From Williamsia deligens (GTDB taxonomy: Bacteria > Actinomycetota > Actinomycetes > Mycobacteriales > Mycobacteriaceae), in the NCBI RefSeq assembly GCF_024171765.1, contig NZ_JAMTCI010000001.1, positions 1,465,137-1,529,136 of the forward strand: 64,000 nucleotides of DNA. Direction: 5' to 3'. The translations under genes were made by a program, and so were the position numbers. The notes under the pieces were generated by a model. That model searched no databases, was not told the DNA's origin, and saw nothing but the letters and a program-made list of their open reading frames with translations. Position 1 is the stretch's first letter. Every line of letters begins with the position of its first letter. Below, piece by piece: positions 27,447 through 36,733 of the stretch.

Positions 27447-28536
27447 CACAAACTCAGTCCGCGTGGCCATTGTGGGTGTGGGTAACTGCGCCTCATCCCT
27501 GGTCCAAGGCGTGCAGTACTACAAGGACGCCGACGAGACCGCCACGGTCCCGGGCCTCATGCACGTGACCTTCGGCAAGTACCACGTCCGCGACGTCGAG
27601 TTCGTCGCCGCGTTCGACGTGGACGCCAAGAAGGTCGGGTTCGACCTCTCCGAGGCGATCTTCGCGTCGGAGAACAACACGATCAAGTTCGCCGACGTCG
27701 AGCCGACCGGTGTGACCGTGCAGCGCGGCCACACCCTCGACGGCCTGGGCAAGTACTACCGCCAGACCATCACCGAGGCCGACGGCGAGGGCGGCGATGT
27801 CGTCCAGGCGCTGAAGGACAACAAGGTCGACGTCCTCGTCTCCTACCTCCCCGTCGGGTCCGAGCAGGCCGACAAGTTCTACGCGCAGTGCTGCATCGAC
27901 GCGGGTGTCGCCTTCGTCAACGCCCTGCCGGTGTTCATCGCCTCCGACCCCGAGTGGGCCGAGAAGTTCCGCGCCGCGGGCGTGCCGATCGTCGGCGACG
28001 ACATCAAGAGCCAGGTCGGTGCCACCATCACCCACCGCGTGATGGCGAAGCTGTTCGAGGACCGCGGCGTCGCGCTGGACCGCACCTACCAGCTCAACGT
28101 CGGCGGCAACATGGACTTCAAGAACATGCTCGAGCGTGAGCGTCTGGAGTCCAAGAAGGTCTCGAAGACCCAGGCCGTCACCTCGAACCTGCACGGTTCG
28201 CTGGCCGGCAAGATCGAGGACAAGAACGTCCACATCGGGCCCTCGGACCACGTCGCGTGGCTCGACGACCGCAAGTGGGCCTACGTCCGCCTCGAGGGTC
28301 GCGCCTTCGGCGACGTGCCCCTGAACCTCGAGTACAAGCTCGAGGTCTGGGACTCCCCCAACTCCGCGGGCATCATCATCGACGCCGTGCGCGCCGCGAA
28401 GATCGCGCTCGACCGTGGCATCGGCGGACCGGTCATCCCGGCCTCGGCCTACCTCATGAAGAGCCCCCCGAAGCAGCTCGCCGACGACGTCGCGCGCACG
28501 CAGCTCGAGGAGTTCATCATCGGAGCCGATTCCTGA
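27439..28536 (+). CDS. ino1: Inositol-3-phosphate synthase
   Basis: 365 aa. Converts glucose-6-phosphate to 1L-myo-inositol-1-phosphate with NAD, the source of inositol for phosphatidylinositol, LAM-type glycolipids and mycothiol. [16 protein letters not shown] is the NAD-binding loop; [21 protein letters not shown] and [11 protein letters not shown] are family signatures including the catalytic Lys region. AAGGAG precedes the ATG. Codon bias is strong (few rare codons), suiting a well-expressed enzyme. A hairpin terminator follows. Confidence 0.98.
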   Translation: MGDTNSVRVAIVGVGNCASSLVQGVQYYKDADETATVPGLMHVTFGKYHVRDVEFVAAFDVDAKKVGFDLSEAIFASENNTIKFADVEPTGVTVQRGHTLDGLGKYYRQTITEADGEGGDVVQALKDNKVDVLVSYLPVGSEQADKFYAQCCIDAGVAFVNALPVFIASDPEWAEKFRAAGVPIVGDDIKSQVGATITHRVMAKLFEDRGVALDRTYQLNVGGNMDFKNMLERERLESKKVSKTQAVTSNLHGSLAGKIEDKNVHIGPSDHVAWLDDRKWAYVRLEGRAFGDVPLNLEYKLEVWDSPNSAGIIIDAVRAAKIALDRGIGGPVIPASAYLMKSPPKQLADDVARTQLEEFIIGADS

Positions 28537-28585
28537 CGAGCAGAATCGGGATCGGAGCCGACGCCTGATCTGATCTCTCACGACC

Positions 28586-28619
28586 ACGGCCCGTCATCTC
28601 TGCGGAGATGGCGGGCCGT
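28586..28619 (+). terminator. Terminator hairpin after ino1
   Basis: A 15-bp stem (ACGGCCCGTCATCTC paired with its complement, one G-T wobble) and a TGCG loop lie 50 nt after the ino1 stop. Position and strength fit intrinsic termination without a T-tract. Confidence 0.8.
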
Positions 28620-28694
28620 CGTCGTGTCGAGGGTCCTTCCGTCCGGCACCCGTGCGGGGATACCGTGCCCGAGTCGGGAAGGGCGGGTGAGGTG

Positions 28695-29540
28695 ATGGCG
28701 GGCAACGCGGATCGACCCTCCTCACGCAACCCGTTCACCGCCGCCGTCGACCACGCCACCGACAGCTCCTGGTTCGAGGCGGCCGCGCGCGCCGGCCACG
28801 TCGTGAGCGGGATCGTCCACGTGTTGATCGCGTACGTGATCGTGCGGATCGCGGTCGGGGCCGGTGGCAACGCCGACCAGTCGGGCGCGCTGGCCACCGT
28901 CGGCGGGACGACCGGCGGCACCACCGCGCTCTACGCCGGTGCCGTCGCGTTCGTCGCGATGGCGCTGTGGCGGCTGGCCGAGGCGGCGATCGGGGTGCAC
29001 GCCACCGAGCCCGACGATCCCGACGACGACGGCCCGTCGGCCCTGCTGGACCGCGGCAAGGCACTGAGCCTGGCCGTCATCTACCTCGCATTCGCGTGGA
29101 CCGCAGCCCGATTCGCGTTCGGGGACCATTCCTCGAGCGGGAGCGAGAACGCCGGGATGAGCGCGCGCCTGATGGACTCCACCCTCGGCGTGTGCGCCCT
29201 GATCGCCGTCGGGGTCATCGTCGTCTGTGTCGGGGCCTATCACGTCCACAAGGGCGTCACGCGCGCGTTCCTCGACGATCTGACGATCACGGACGTCGCG
29301 GTCGTCCGGGTGACCGGCCTGGTCGGGTACACCGCGAAGGGACTCGTCCTCGCCCTGGCCGGCGTCCTCCTGGTCGTCGCCGCACTGCGGTCGGACCCGT
29401 CCAAGGCCACCGGGCTCGACGGAGCGGTCAAGACACTCGGCAGCGCGCCCGCCGGCCCGTCGGTGTTGCTGATCGCCGCGGTCGGACTGGCCACCTACGG
29501 GGTCTACGCCTTCGTCATGGCCCGCTTCGCGCGGATGTGA
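28695..29540 (+). CDS. DUF1206 membrane protein
   Basis: 281 aa with six membrane helices in three repeated pairs; each pair begins with an aromatic/Gly-rich motif (ARAGHVVSGIVH, DRGKALSLAVIYL, RVTGLVGYTAKG), the DUF1206 pattern. Function unknown. ATG 28695 is preferred because GTGAGG precedes it and an earlier ATG at 28608 lies in the terminator. Its last 26 bp overlap the convergent TetR gene. Confidence 0.82.
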   Translation: MAGNADRPSSRNPFTAAVDHATDSSWFEAAARAGHVVSGIVHVLIAYVIVRIAVGAGGNADQSGALATVGGTTGGTTALYAGAVAFVAMALWRLAEAAIGVHATEPDDPDDDGPSALLDRGKALSLAVIYLAFAWTAARFAFGDHSSSGSENAGMSARLMDSTLGVCALIAVGVIVVCVGAYHVHKGVTRAFLDDLTITDVAVVRVTGLVGYTAKGLVLALAGVLLVVAALRSDPSKATGLDGAVKTLGSAPAGPSVLLIAAVGLATYGVYAFVMARFARM

Positions 29541-30117
29541 CCGTCGCGATCACTGCTCGGACCGCCGCGTCGAGTTGCCGACGACGCGCGTCCAACTCCA
29601 CGGTGTCCGCCGCTGCAAGCGCGCTGCGCGCGAACGTCTGAGGGAGTTCGATCACGACCAGTGCGGTGGTGGACAGACCGTCGTCCCCGAGACGGCGCGC
29701 GGCGGCGCCCATCAGCGCCATGCTGCGTTCGTCGACTTCGCGGACCTGATCGAGGGTGGCCGGGGACAGCTTGAGGCCCAGCACGTCCCGTCGCGTCAGG
29801 CGCTCCAGGAGGCGGACGTCGTCGGGATGTCGCAGACAGAAGTCGAACGACGCGACGGCGAGCGCCGCAGCCACGTCCGCCCGGGCCAGGTCACTCGTGT
29901 CGACCTCCCCGACACCCGCCTGCGACCGCGACACCGCTCGGATCCACGCTCCGGCCAACACGTCGTCGATCCCCGCGAAGCGGTGGTAGATCGACCCGAC
30001 CGGCGCCCCCGACCGCCGGGCGACAGCGGCCACCGTCGTCTTCCGGACACCCTCGGCGAGGACGCAGGATCGGGCTGCGTCGAGCAGGTCGTCGACGGCG
30101 AAGACGGTCCGGGACAT
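29515..30117 (-). CDS. TetR-family regulator
   Basis: 200 aa. Helix-turn-helix at residues ~28-50 (TVAAVARRSGAPVGSIYHRF). The C-terminal ligand domain has the LRHPDDVRLLERL pattern of TetR_C-type regulators. Divergent from an enoyl-CoA hydratase gene, with 56 bp between starts, so it probably controls that gene. Ligand unknown; an acyl-CoA is plausible from context. Confidence 0.86.
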   Translation of the reverse strand: MSRTVFAVDDLLDAARSCVLAEGVRKTTVAAVARRSGAPVGSIYHRFAGIDDVLAGAWIRAVSRSQAGVGEVDTSDLARADVAAALAVASFDFCLRHPDDVRLLERLTRRDVLGLKLSPATLDQVREVDERSMALMGAAARRLGDDGLSTTALVVIELPQTFARSALAAADTVELDARRRQLDAAVRAVIATVTSARSGP

Positions 30118-30137
30118 GACGGCATCATCGCAGACAG

Positions 30138-30167
30138 TTGACGAATAATTGTTCTAGAGCTTATGTT
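30138..30167 (+). promoter_or_regulatory. Sigma-A-like promoter of a probably leaderless gene
   Basis: TTGACG (30138-30143) and TATGTT (30162-30167) are spaced 18 bp. Only 6 bp separate the -10 from ATG 30174 and no ribosome site is present, so transcription would start at or next to the start codon. The site lies in the short gap to the divergent TetR gene. Confidence 0.6.
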
Positions 30168-30173
30168 CGCCAT

Positions 30174-30857
30174 ATGACACCCACCCTGGACATGCGCGAC
30201 TCGGTCGCCGTCATCACCCTCGGCGACGACGAGAACCGCTTCTCACCCGAGGCTCTCGACCTGCTCGACACCCATCTCGACAGCGCTCGGGACCAGGCCG
30301 GGGCGCTGGTGACCGTCGGCACCGGGAAGTTCTGGTCCAACGGTCTCGACCTCGACTGGCTGATGGGCCACGGCGACCAGCTCGAGTGGTACGTCGGGCG
30401 GGTCCATCACCTGTTCGAGCGTCTGCTGACCTTCCCCATGCCGACCGTCGCCGCCGTCAACGGACACGCCTTCGGCGCGGGTGCGATGGCCGCGATCGCG
30501 CACGACTTCCGCATCATGCGCAGCGACCGCGGCTACTACTGCTTCCCCGAGGTCGACATCGACATCCCCTTCACACCGGGGATGGCGGCGTTGATCCAGT
30601 CGAAGACCGTGCCGACCACAGCTGTCGATGCGATGACCACCGGACGCCGGTACTCGGCGACCGAGGCGGTCGACGCCGGGTTGGTCGACGCAACCGAGCC
30701 TCTCGACACTCTCCTCGATGCGGCCATCGCGCGTGTCACACCGCTCCTCGGAAAGAACCCCGCGACCGTGGCGGCGATCAAGTCGACGATGTACGCCGGT
30801 CCGATCGCGGCGTTGCGCGACCGGACCGGGCGACCGTCGGTCAGTTCGCCGAGTTGA
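30174..30857 (+). CDS. Enoyl-CoA hydratase/isomerase family protein
   Basis: 227 aa, slightly short. Crotonase fold: VGTGKFWSNGLDLDWL and PMPTVAAVNGHAFGAGAMAAIAHDFRIM form the CoA-binding and oxyanion parts, and FPEVDIDIPFTPGM the region that usually carries the second catalytic acid. Resembles delta3,delta2-enoyl-CoA isomerases (PECI-like) as much as hydratases. ATG 30174 is favoured by the promoter spacing. It overlaps the convergent lipase gene by 17 bp. Confidence 0.85.
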   Translation: MTPTLDMRDSVAVITLGDDENRFSPEALDLLDTHLDSARDQAGALVTVGTGKFWSNGLDLDWLMGHGDQLEWYVGRVHHLFERLLTFPMPTVAAVNGHAFGAGAMAAIAHDFRIMRSDRGYYCFPEVDIDIPFTPGMAALIQSKTVPTTAVDAMTTGRRYSATEAVDAGLVDATEPLDTLLDAAIARVTPLLGKNPATVAAIKSTMYAGPIAALRDRTGRPSVSSPS

Positions 30858-32109
30858 ACCGGTCGTAGAGGAACTGCGACGCCGGCAGCGTGCCGAACAG
30901 GTACGGGAACACGTGGTTCGCCGCCAGCTTCGGGAAGATCGGCGGGGTGCCGTCGGTCACGACACGCACGTTCGCGCCCTGCGACCGCCAGCTGCGCACC
31001 ATGGCCATCACCTGGCTGTTGGGGATGATGTCGTCGTTGATGCCCGTGTCCACCAGGACCGGCGCATTCGGCTTCATCTTCCCGATCAGCTGCTCGGCCA
31101 ACGCCTTCTGGATCTGCGGGTACTTCTGCGAGATCTGGTACAGCGACTGGCCCGACGTGGTCCAGCCGTTCGTGCGCTGGAACCCGTAGCGGAAGACGGT
31201 GTCCCCGATGCACGAGGTGGCGAGCTGCTTGAGCGCGGCCTTGCCCGCGGGGCTCGCCTCCCGCTGGATCAGCGGACCGAGCTCCGGGTAGCGCGCGACG
31301 AGTCCGTTGACCGTGTAGCCGATGACACCCGCGATGGACGAGCCGTCGACGGCCTTGAGGACGACCTCGAGATCCGCCGGGGGCGCACCTGCGTAGGTGC
31401 CCTTGATGTTCAGCTCCGGTGCGTACGTCGAGGCCATCTCGGCTGCCGACGCGGTCGCGCCACCACCCTGCGAGTAGCCCCAGAACCCGATCGGCGATCC
31501 GGCGGGCAGCTTGCCCAGGTTGAGCGCAGCGCGGGCACCGTCGAGGACGGCGTGACCCTCCTCGATGCGGTTGACGTAGGTGTGGACCCCCGGCGTGCCC
31601 ATCCCGATGTAGTCGGTCATGAGGACCCGGTAGCCCTGGTACAGGAGGAGGTTCGCGAACAGGCTCTCGTAGTTCGAGCCGAGCGCGAGGTTCTTCGTGT
31701 CGAGGGACGCAGGGAACGCGACGAGCTTCGACGGGGCGCAGTCGTCGCCCTGGCCGATGGTCCCGGGCGCCATGACGACGGTCGGTCGCGGGCCGCGACC
31801 GCGCCACGGCGCGAACGGCTCGATGTAGGTGCCGGTGACCGCGGTGGGCGAGCCGTCCTGCAGGCGCGAGGTGTACATGACCGTCTTGGCGGCCCCCGGG
31901 AACGGGCGGGGGTCGCCCGGGATCTGCAGGAAGATCGGCGTGGGCCGCGTCTTCACGATCGCACCGTTGCCGGACGGCAGTTGCCCCGGCGGCGTGTAGA
32001 ACGCGTCGCCCGGTGCGGCCTGCGCTGCGGGCGCACCGATGGCGACGACGGTGGCCGCCGTGACGGCGGCGGTGGCGATGACGGTCATGACCCCACGAAA
32101 TGACTTCAC
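30841..32109 (-). CDS. Secretory lipase (LIP family)
   Basis: 422 aa. A signal peptide ends near PAAQAAPGD. The mature protein has PWRGRGPRPTVV, the nucleophile motif WGYSQGGGAT, an Asp in TGINDDIIPN and a C-terminal His in ANHVFPYL, the triad order of secretory LIP lipases. Four Cys may form disulfides. GTG 32109 is chosen as the start; ATG 32088 is possible and neither has a good ribosome site. Probably secreted and acting on triacylglycerols or esters. Confidence 0.88.
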   Translation of the reverse strand: MKSFRGVMTVIATAAVTAATVVAIGAPAAQAAPGDAFYTPPGQLPSGNGAIVKTRPTPIFLQIPGDPRPFPGAAKTVMYTSRLQDGSPTAVTGTYIEPFAPWRGRGPRPTVVMAPGTIGQGDDCAPSKLVAFPASLDTKNLALGSNYESLFANLLLYQGYRVLMTDYIGMGTPGVHTYVNRIEEGHAVLDGARAALNLGKLPAGSPIGFWGYSQGGGATASAAEMASTYAPELNIKGTYAGAPPADLEVVLKAVDGSSIAGVIGYTVNGLVARYPELGPLIQREASPAGKAALKQLATSCIGDTVFRYGFQRTNGWTTSGQSLYQISQKYPQIQKALAEQLIGKMKPNAPVLVDTGINDDIIPNSQVMAMVRSWRSQGANVRVVTDGTPPIFPKLAANHVFPYLFGTLPASQFLYDRFNSAN

Positions 32110-32193
32110 AGCGCTGACTGTAAGCCACACCACACCTGTTGGACAGACGGGTCGGGCAATGTCCATCTGCCGACCGTCCCCGTCGTGCGTGCG

Positions 32194-33429
32194 TCAATCG
32201 GGCAGCAGCGGCGTCTCGTCGTGGTCGGCGCGTCCGACGAGGGTCCCCCGGGTCACCGACGACGACCCGAAGCGGGATCGGAGATCGTCGAGTGTGGCGT
32301 CGAGAGCGCCGGTGTCCATCGCGATGCGGCCACCGCTGACCTGTGCCGACGACCCCTTCTCCTGCTCGCGGAACGGCAGCGACAGTTGGTAGGGATCGGC
32401 GTCGGCGAGGTTGGTGAGCGCCACCCCCACGAGCGTGCACCCCCGCTCGGCGATGAGCGGTCCCGCGTCGGCGAGGAGTCGTCGGGCAGCTGCGAGGATC
32501 AGCTCCGTGGAGTCGGTGGCGTCGACGAGGGTGTGCGACCGCGACGCCCGGGTGAAGTCGTCGAATCGCAGCCGGAGGACGACGGTGCGGCAGACACGGT
32601 CGGCCCGGCGGAGTCTGCGGCCCAGTTTGTCGGCGATGGCCATGACGGTCGCGTCGAGGTCGGCGAATGCGTGTGGACCACGCCCCATCGCCCGCTGGGC
32701 GCCGATCGAGCGATGGCGCACCCCGGTCGTCACCCGCCGGGGATCCTGTGCGAGCGACAGCGCGTGCAGGTGTGCGGCGGCGCCCCGCCCGACCATCGAT
32801 GCGAGCGCCTTCTCGCCGGCGTCGGCGATGTCGCCGACCGTCGTGATGCCGTGCGCATGCAGCTTCGCCGCGGTCACCTTCCCGACGCCCCAGAGTCGCT
32901 CGATGGGCAGTGGGTGCAGGAACGTGATCTCACCGTGCGGCGGGACCTCGATCAGCCCGTCGGGTTTGGCCACCGCACTCGCCACCTTGGCGAGGAACTT
33001 GGTCCGTGCGATCCCCACGGTGATGGGCAGACCGACCTCACGCGCGACGCGGGCCCGCAGGTCTCGACCGATGTCCATCGGGGACCCGCGGATCCGGCGG
33101 AGCCCGCTGACGTCGAGGAAGGCCTCGTCGACGGAGATGCCCTCGACCAGGGGTGTGGTGTCGGCGAAGATCGCGAAGACGTCGCGGCTGGCCTGGGTGT
33201 AGGCGGCGAACCGGGGCGGGACCACCACCACGTCGGGGCACAGCCGGCGCGCGGCGCTGCCGCCCATCGGCGTGTAGATCCCGAACGCCTTCGCCTCGTA
33301 GCTGGCCGCGAGCACCACCCCGCCACCGACGATCACCGGACGCCCCCGCAGCGACGGGTCGTCGCGCTGCTCGACGGAGGCGTAGAAGGAGTCGAGATCG
33401 GCGTGCAGGATCGAGGCCGTCGCCCTCAT
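32194..33429 (-). CDS. dinB: DNA polymerase IV (Y-family)
   Basis: 411 aa. Translesion polymerase. Catalytic residues lie in HADLDSFYASVEQ and SVDEAFLD; RPVIVGGG and EAKAFGIYTPM are finger-domain signatures; LWGVGKVTAAKL is the thumb helix-hairpin-helix. PYQLSLPF near the C-terminus fits a beta-clamp-binding motif. ATG 33429 is set by GGAGGG about 7 nt upstream. No LexA box is evident. It is divergent from the F420-type oxidoreductase gene. Confidence 0.96.
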   Translation of the reverse strand: MRATASILHADLDSFYASVEQRDDPSLRGRPVIVGGGVVLAASYEAKAFGIYTPMGGSAARRLCPDVVVVPPRFAAYTQASRDVFAIFADTTPLVEGISVDEAFLDVSGLRRIRGSPMDIGRDLRARVAREVGLPITVGIARTKFLAKVASAVAKPDGLIEVPPHGEITFLHPLPIERLWGVGKVTAAKLHAHGITTVGDIADAGEKALASMVGRGAAAHLHALSLAQDPRRVTTGVRHRSIGAQRAMGRGPHAFADLDATVMAIADKLGRRLRRADRVCRTVVLRLRFDDFTRASRSHTLVDATDSTELILAAARRLLADAGPLIAERGCTLVGVALTNLADADPYQLSLPFREQEKGSSAQVSGGRIAMDTGALDATLDDLRSRFGSSSVTRGTLVGRADHDETPLLPD

Positions 33430-33543
33430 CCCGGCGCCCTCCGATGTCACCCCACTGCCCACGCGCTCCATCGTCCCAGTCGGCACCGACAGCGATCGCG
33501 CGAACTTGTGGCCAAGATCGCCGGGCTCGGGTTGACTGTTCCC

Positions 33544-34359
33544 ATGGCGAAAGACGTTCGCATCGGAGTCCAGATCCAGCCGCAGCACGCCCCCGAGTAC
33601 GGGATGATCCGAGACGCGGTCCGCCGCGCCGAGGACATCGGTGTCGACGTGGCGTTCAACTGGGACCACTTCTATCCGCTCTACGGCGATCCCGACGGCG
33701 CCCACTTCGAGTGCTGGACCATGCTGGCCGCCTGGGCCGAGCAGACGTCACGCATCGAGATCGGCGCGCTGGTCACCTGCAACAGCTACCGCAACCCCGA
33801 ACTCCTCGCCGACATGGCGCGCACCGTCGACCACATCTCCGGCGGCCGACTCATCCTGGGCATCGGGTCGGGATGGTTCGAGAAGGACTACGACGAGTAC
33901 GGCTACGAGTTCGGCACGGCCGGTTCACGTCTCACCGATCTGGGACGCGCCCTGCCGCGGATCGTGGACCGCTGGGGCAAGCTGAACCCCGCGCCCACCC
34001 GCAAGATCCCCGTGCTCATCGGTGGCGGTGGCGAGAAGAAGACGTTGCGCTACGTCGCCGAGTACGCCGACACCTGGCACTACTTCGTCGACCCCGACAG
34101 CTACCGCCACAAGTCCTCGGTGCTCGAGTCGCACTGCGCCGACGTCGGCCGCGACCCCGGCGAGATCGAGCACTCGGCCGGCGTGGAGTTCAACCCGGCC
34201 GACGCGGCCTCGGGCGACGCGCTGAAGGACCTCGTCTCCCGCGCCGAACAGCTCCATGCCGAGGGCGTCACGTTCTTCACCGTCGGTGTGACCGGCCCCG
34301 ACTACGACCTCACCGGCGTGGCCGAGCTCTGCCGCTGGCGCGACTCGATCAGCGGGTGA
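33544..34359 (+). CDS. LLM-class F420-dependent oxidoreductase
   Basis: 271 aa TIM-barrel protein. RIGVQIQPQHAPEY at the start, VAFNWDHFYPL, IGALVTCNSYRNPELLADMA and GRLILGIGSGWFEKDYDEYG are luciferase-like signatures of actinobacterial F420 enzymes. Substrate unknown. No ribosome site is visible before ATG 33544, so the message may be leaderless. Its stop overlaps the start of the DCC gene (GTGA). Confidence 0.86.
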   Translation: MAKDVRIGVQIQPQHAPEYGMIRDAVRRAEDIGVDVAFNWDHFYPLYGDPDGAHFECWTMLAAWAEQTSRIEIGALVTCNSYRNPELLADMARTVDHISGGRLILGIGSGWFEKDYDEYGYEFGTAGSRLTDLGRALPRIVDRWGKLNPAPTRKIPVLIGGGGEKKTLRYVAEYADTWHYFVDPDSYRHKSSVLESHCADVGRDPGEIEHSAGVEFNPADAASGDALKDLVSRAEQLHAEGVTFFTVGVTGPDYDLTGVAELCRWRDSISG

Positions 34360-34781
34360 CCGCCCCGCCCTCGGGGCCCGGCGTGCTGTTCTTCGACGGA
34401 CACTGCGGCATGTGCACCCGGTCGCGAGACCTGTTGGAGCGCATGAACCGGACCGGTGACGTCCGATTGGAACCACTCCAGGCCGCCGACACGGTCGAGC
34501 GGTTGTCGGCGGCTCTGGGGCGGCAGCTCTCCCAGGACGAGTTGATGGCATCCATCTGGTGGCTGGGCGACGACGGTCGCGTGTGCTCGGCGGCCGAGGC
34601 AGCTGCTGTCGCCGCGGCCGTCGCGACCGGACTGCCGGCACCTCGGTGGGCGTACCGGATCCCCGGCGCGGGACCGCTGTCCGAGGCCGCCTACGGCTGG
34701 GTCGCCCGCAACCGCGGACGCTTCCCCGGGACCACCCCGTACTGCGAGCGGGAGCCGTCGGCCTGTCCGTCGACGGATTGA
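34356..34781 (+). CDS. DCC/DUF393 thiol-disulfide-like protein
   Basis: 141 aa from GTG 34356. FFDGHCGMCTRS carries the DxxCxxC motif of the DCC family, a thioredoxin-like group. The C-terminal GWVARNRGRFPGTTPYC is also typical. Function unknown; redox partnership with the preceding oxidoreductase is suggested by the GTGA overlap. Confidence 0.82.
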   Translation: MTAPPSGPGVLFFDGHCGMCTRSRDLLERMNRTGDVRLEPLQAADTVERLSAALGRQLSQDELMASIWWLGDDGRVCSAAEAAAVAAAVATGLPAPRWAYRIPGAGPLSEAAYGWVARNRGRFPGTTPYCEREPSACPSTD

Positions 34782-34889
34782 CCATCACCCGAGACCGCCA
34801 CAGCGGCGACGGCACCGTCACGTCGAGGGAGTCGAACACCGTTCCGTCGCAGCATCGTCCGACAGCGAGGTCGCGTCGGGTCGAGCACG

Positions 34890-35768
34890 TCAGGTGCTGT
34901 GAGTGGATCTCGGGGTCTGATGATCGCGGGCCAGCCAACTCCCGAGCAGTCGCATCGATTCCTCGGCTGCCGAATCGGGCGCCGGGGTGTAGACGGTGAG
35001 GGTCAGCCCGATGTCACCGGGCAGAGGCATGACCTCGTAGCCGAGTTCGATGTCGCCGACGGCGCTGTGGTGGAACGTCTTCACGCCGGACACGTGTCGC
35101 CTGACCTGATGGGCCGACCATCGAGAGCGGAATTCGTCGGACCGCATGGACAGTTCGCCGATCACCTGAGCCAGGGCGCGATCGCGGGGGAAGCGCCCGG
35201 ACTCGGTGCGCAGGATGGCGACGTTGGTGTCGGCGGCTCGTTGCCAGTTGGGGTAGGTGGTGTGCGACCGCGGATCGAGAAAGATGAAGCGGGAGTGGTT
35301 CACCGGACGCTCGGTGGCGATGTACATGTCCGAGTACAGCGCACGCGCCAGATGATTGGTGGCGATCATGTCCTGCGACGCGGTGCAGACGAAGGCCGCG
35401 GCGCCGGTGATCGCGTCGAGCATCGCCTGCAGTGGGGGTCGCACCGCCGTCGGTCGCGACGGCGTCGACGGTCGAGCGCGGGTCGACGGGGTCGCGGCAT
35501 GGGCGAGATCGAGAAGGTGGTCGTGTTCTGCGTCGTCGAGTTCGAGGGTGCGGGCGAGCGCAGACAGCACCGAGTCGGACACCCCGGCGAGGTCGCCGCG
35601 TTCGATCCGGGAGTAGTACTCGACGCTGAGGCCCGCCAGGGTCGCGACCTCGCTGCGTCGCAGGCCGGGGACCCGCCGGTCCGACCCAGCAGGCAGTCCG
35701 ACCTGTTCAGGACGGAGTCGGCCGCGGCGGGTGGTGAGGAAGTCCTTGATCTCCGCGCGGGTGTCCAT
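34890..35768 (-). CDS. MmyB-like XRE regulator
   Basis: 292 aa. N-terminal helix-turn-helix of the XRE type with the family signature VPGLRRSEVATLAGLSVEYYSRIERG; the C-terminal half (~110-285) is the MmyB/MLTR ligand-binding PAS-like domain (ATNHLARALYSDM, WSAHQVRRH). ATG 35768 follows GGAGAA; longer starts lack support. Divergent from the SDR operon, which it probably controls; MmyB-like genes are often beside SDR genes in actinobacteria. Ligand unknown, possibly a fatty acid. Confidence 0.9.
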   Translation of the reverse strand: MDTRAEIKDFLTTRRGRLRPEQVGLPAGSDRRVPGLRRSEVATLAGLSVEYYSRIERGDLAGVSDSVLSALARTLELDDAEHDHLLDLAHAATPSTRARPSTPSRPTAVRPPLQAMLDAITGAAAFVCTASQDMIATNHLARALYSDMYIATERPVNHSRFIFLDPRSHTTYPNWQRAADTNVAILRTESGRFPRDRALAQVIGELSMRSDEFRSRWSAHQVRRHVSGVKTFHHSAVGDIELGYEVMPLPGDIGLTLTVYTPAPDSAAEESMRLLGSWLARDHQTPRSTHST

Positions 35769-35873
35769 GTTCTCCGACCATACGGCGACCTCGGCCCGCG
35801 AGGGGTGCCCTGCGAGTACACCCATCGACAGTGACTTCCCGGGGTTCTCGATCTGCCGTTGTGTAGACATCAC

Positions 35874-35892
35874 AGCGGTCCGACCGGCCGCT
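35874..35892. promoter_or_regulatory. Candidate operator of the MmyB-like regulator
   Basis: AGCGGTC and GGCCGCT (6 of 7 symmetric) are separated by 5 bp, between the divergent regulator and SDR start codons. It is GC-rich like the background, so chance is possible. Confidence 0.35.
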
Positions 35893-35918
35893 GGACACGA
35901 TGAGGAGGCAAGGCGGCC

Positions 35919-36683
35919 GTGCCGGCAATTGATTTCACGACGAAGGTCGCATTCATCACGGGCGCAACTGGCGGGATCGGGCTGGCCACGGCCAGGGCTT
36001 TCGCGGATGCGGGGGCGGCGGTGGTGATCGTCGATCTCGACCAGACCGCGCTCGACGAGGCAGCCGCCGACATCGTCGCCGCCACCGGGGTGGACGTTCT
36101 CGCGGTCAGGTGTGATGTCACCGACGCTGATGACGTGGAGTCAGCAGTGAACACTGCAATCGAACGCTTCGGGCGAATTGATATGGCGTTCAACAACGCT
36201 GGTGTCGAACAACCCCACGCCGACCTTGCCGACGTCACCGTCGACGACTGGGACCGCATCGTTCAGGTCGATCTGACCGGGGTGTTCCTCTGCATGAAGT
36301 ACCAGCTCGCTGTGATGCTCGAACACGGCGGCGGCACGATCGTCAACACCTCATCGGGGGCCGGGGTGAAGGGATTCGCGGGCCAAGCCGCCTACGCGGC
36401 AGCCAAACACGGCGTCGTCGGCCTCACCCGATCGGCCGCCCTGGACTACGCCGCCCGCAACATCCGCATCAATGCCATCTGCCCCGGGATCATCGACACC
36501 GAGATGATCGAGCGCTTCTCCGGGGACACCCCAGAAGGCCGGCAACAGGTCATCGACCAAGAACCGATCGGACGGTTGGGAACCCCTGAAGAGATCGCAG
36601 CGGCGGTGCTCTGGCTGTCGTCGGATCAATCCACGTTCGTCGTCGGACACGCAATGGTCGTCGACGGCGGTCAAACGGTCTGA
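35919..36683 (+). CDS. SDR-family oxidoreductase
   Basis: 254 aa from GTG 35919; AGGAGG lies 11 nt upstream. Classical [15 protein letters not shown] binds NAD(P), NNAG stabilises the core, and Ser (NTSSGAG) with YAAAK are catalytic. The Asp in VDLD after beta-2 suggests NAD preference. First of a five-gene operon and divergent from the MmyB-like regulator. A C-terminal DGGQTV is typical. Substrate unknown. Confidence 0.9.
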   Translation: MPAIDFTTKVAFITGATGGIGLATARAFADAGAAVVIVDLDQTALDEAAADIVAATGVDVLAVRCDVTDADDVESAVNTAIERFGRIDMAFNNAGVEQPHADLADVTVDDWDRIVQVDLTGVFLCMKYQLAVMLEHGGGTIVNTSSGAGVKGFAGQAAYAAAKHGVVGLTRSAALDYAARNIRINAICPGIIDTEMIERFSGDTPEGRQQVIDQEPIGRLGTPEEIAAAVLWLSSDQSTFVVGHAMVVDGGQTV

Positions 36684-36733
36684 TTCCGCCCCGACAGAGC
36701 AGCCCACTCCTCCACCGAAAAGGAAGAAACGTC

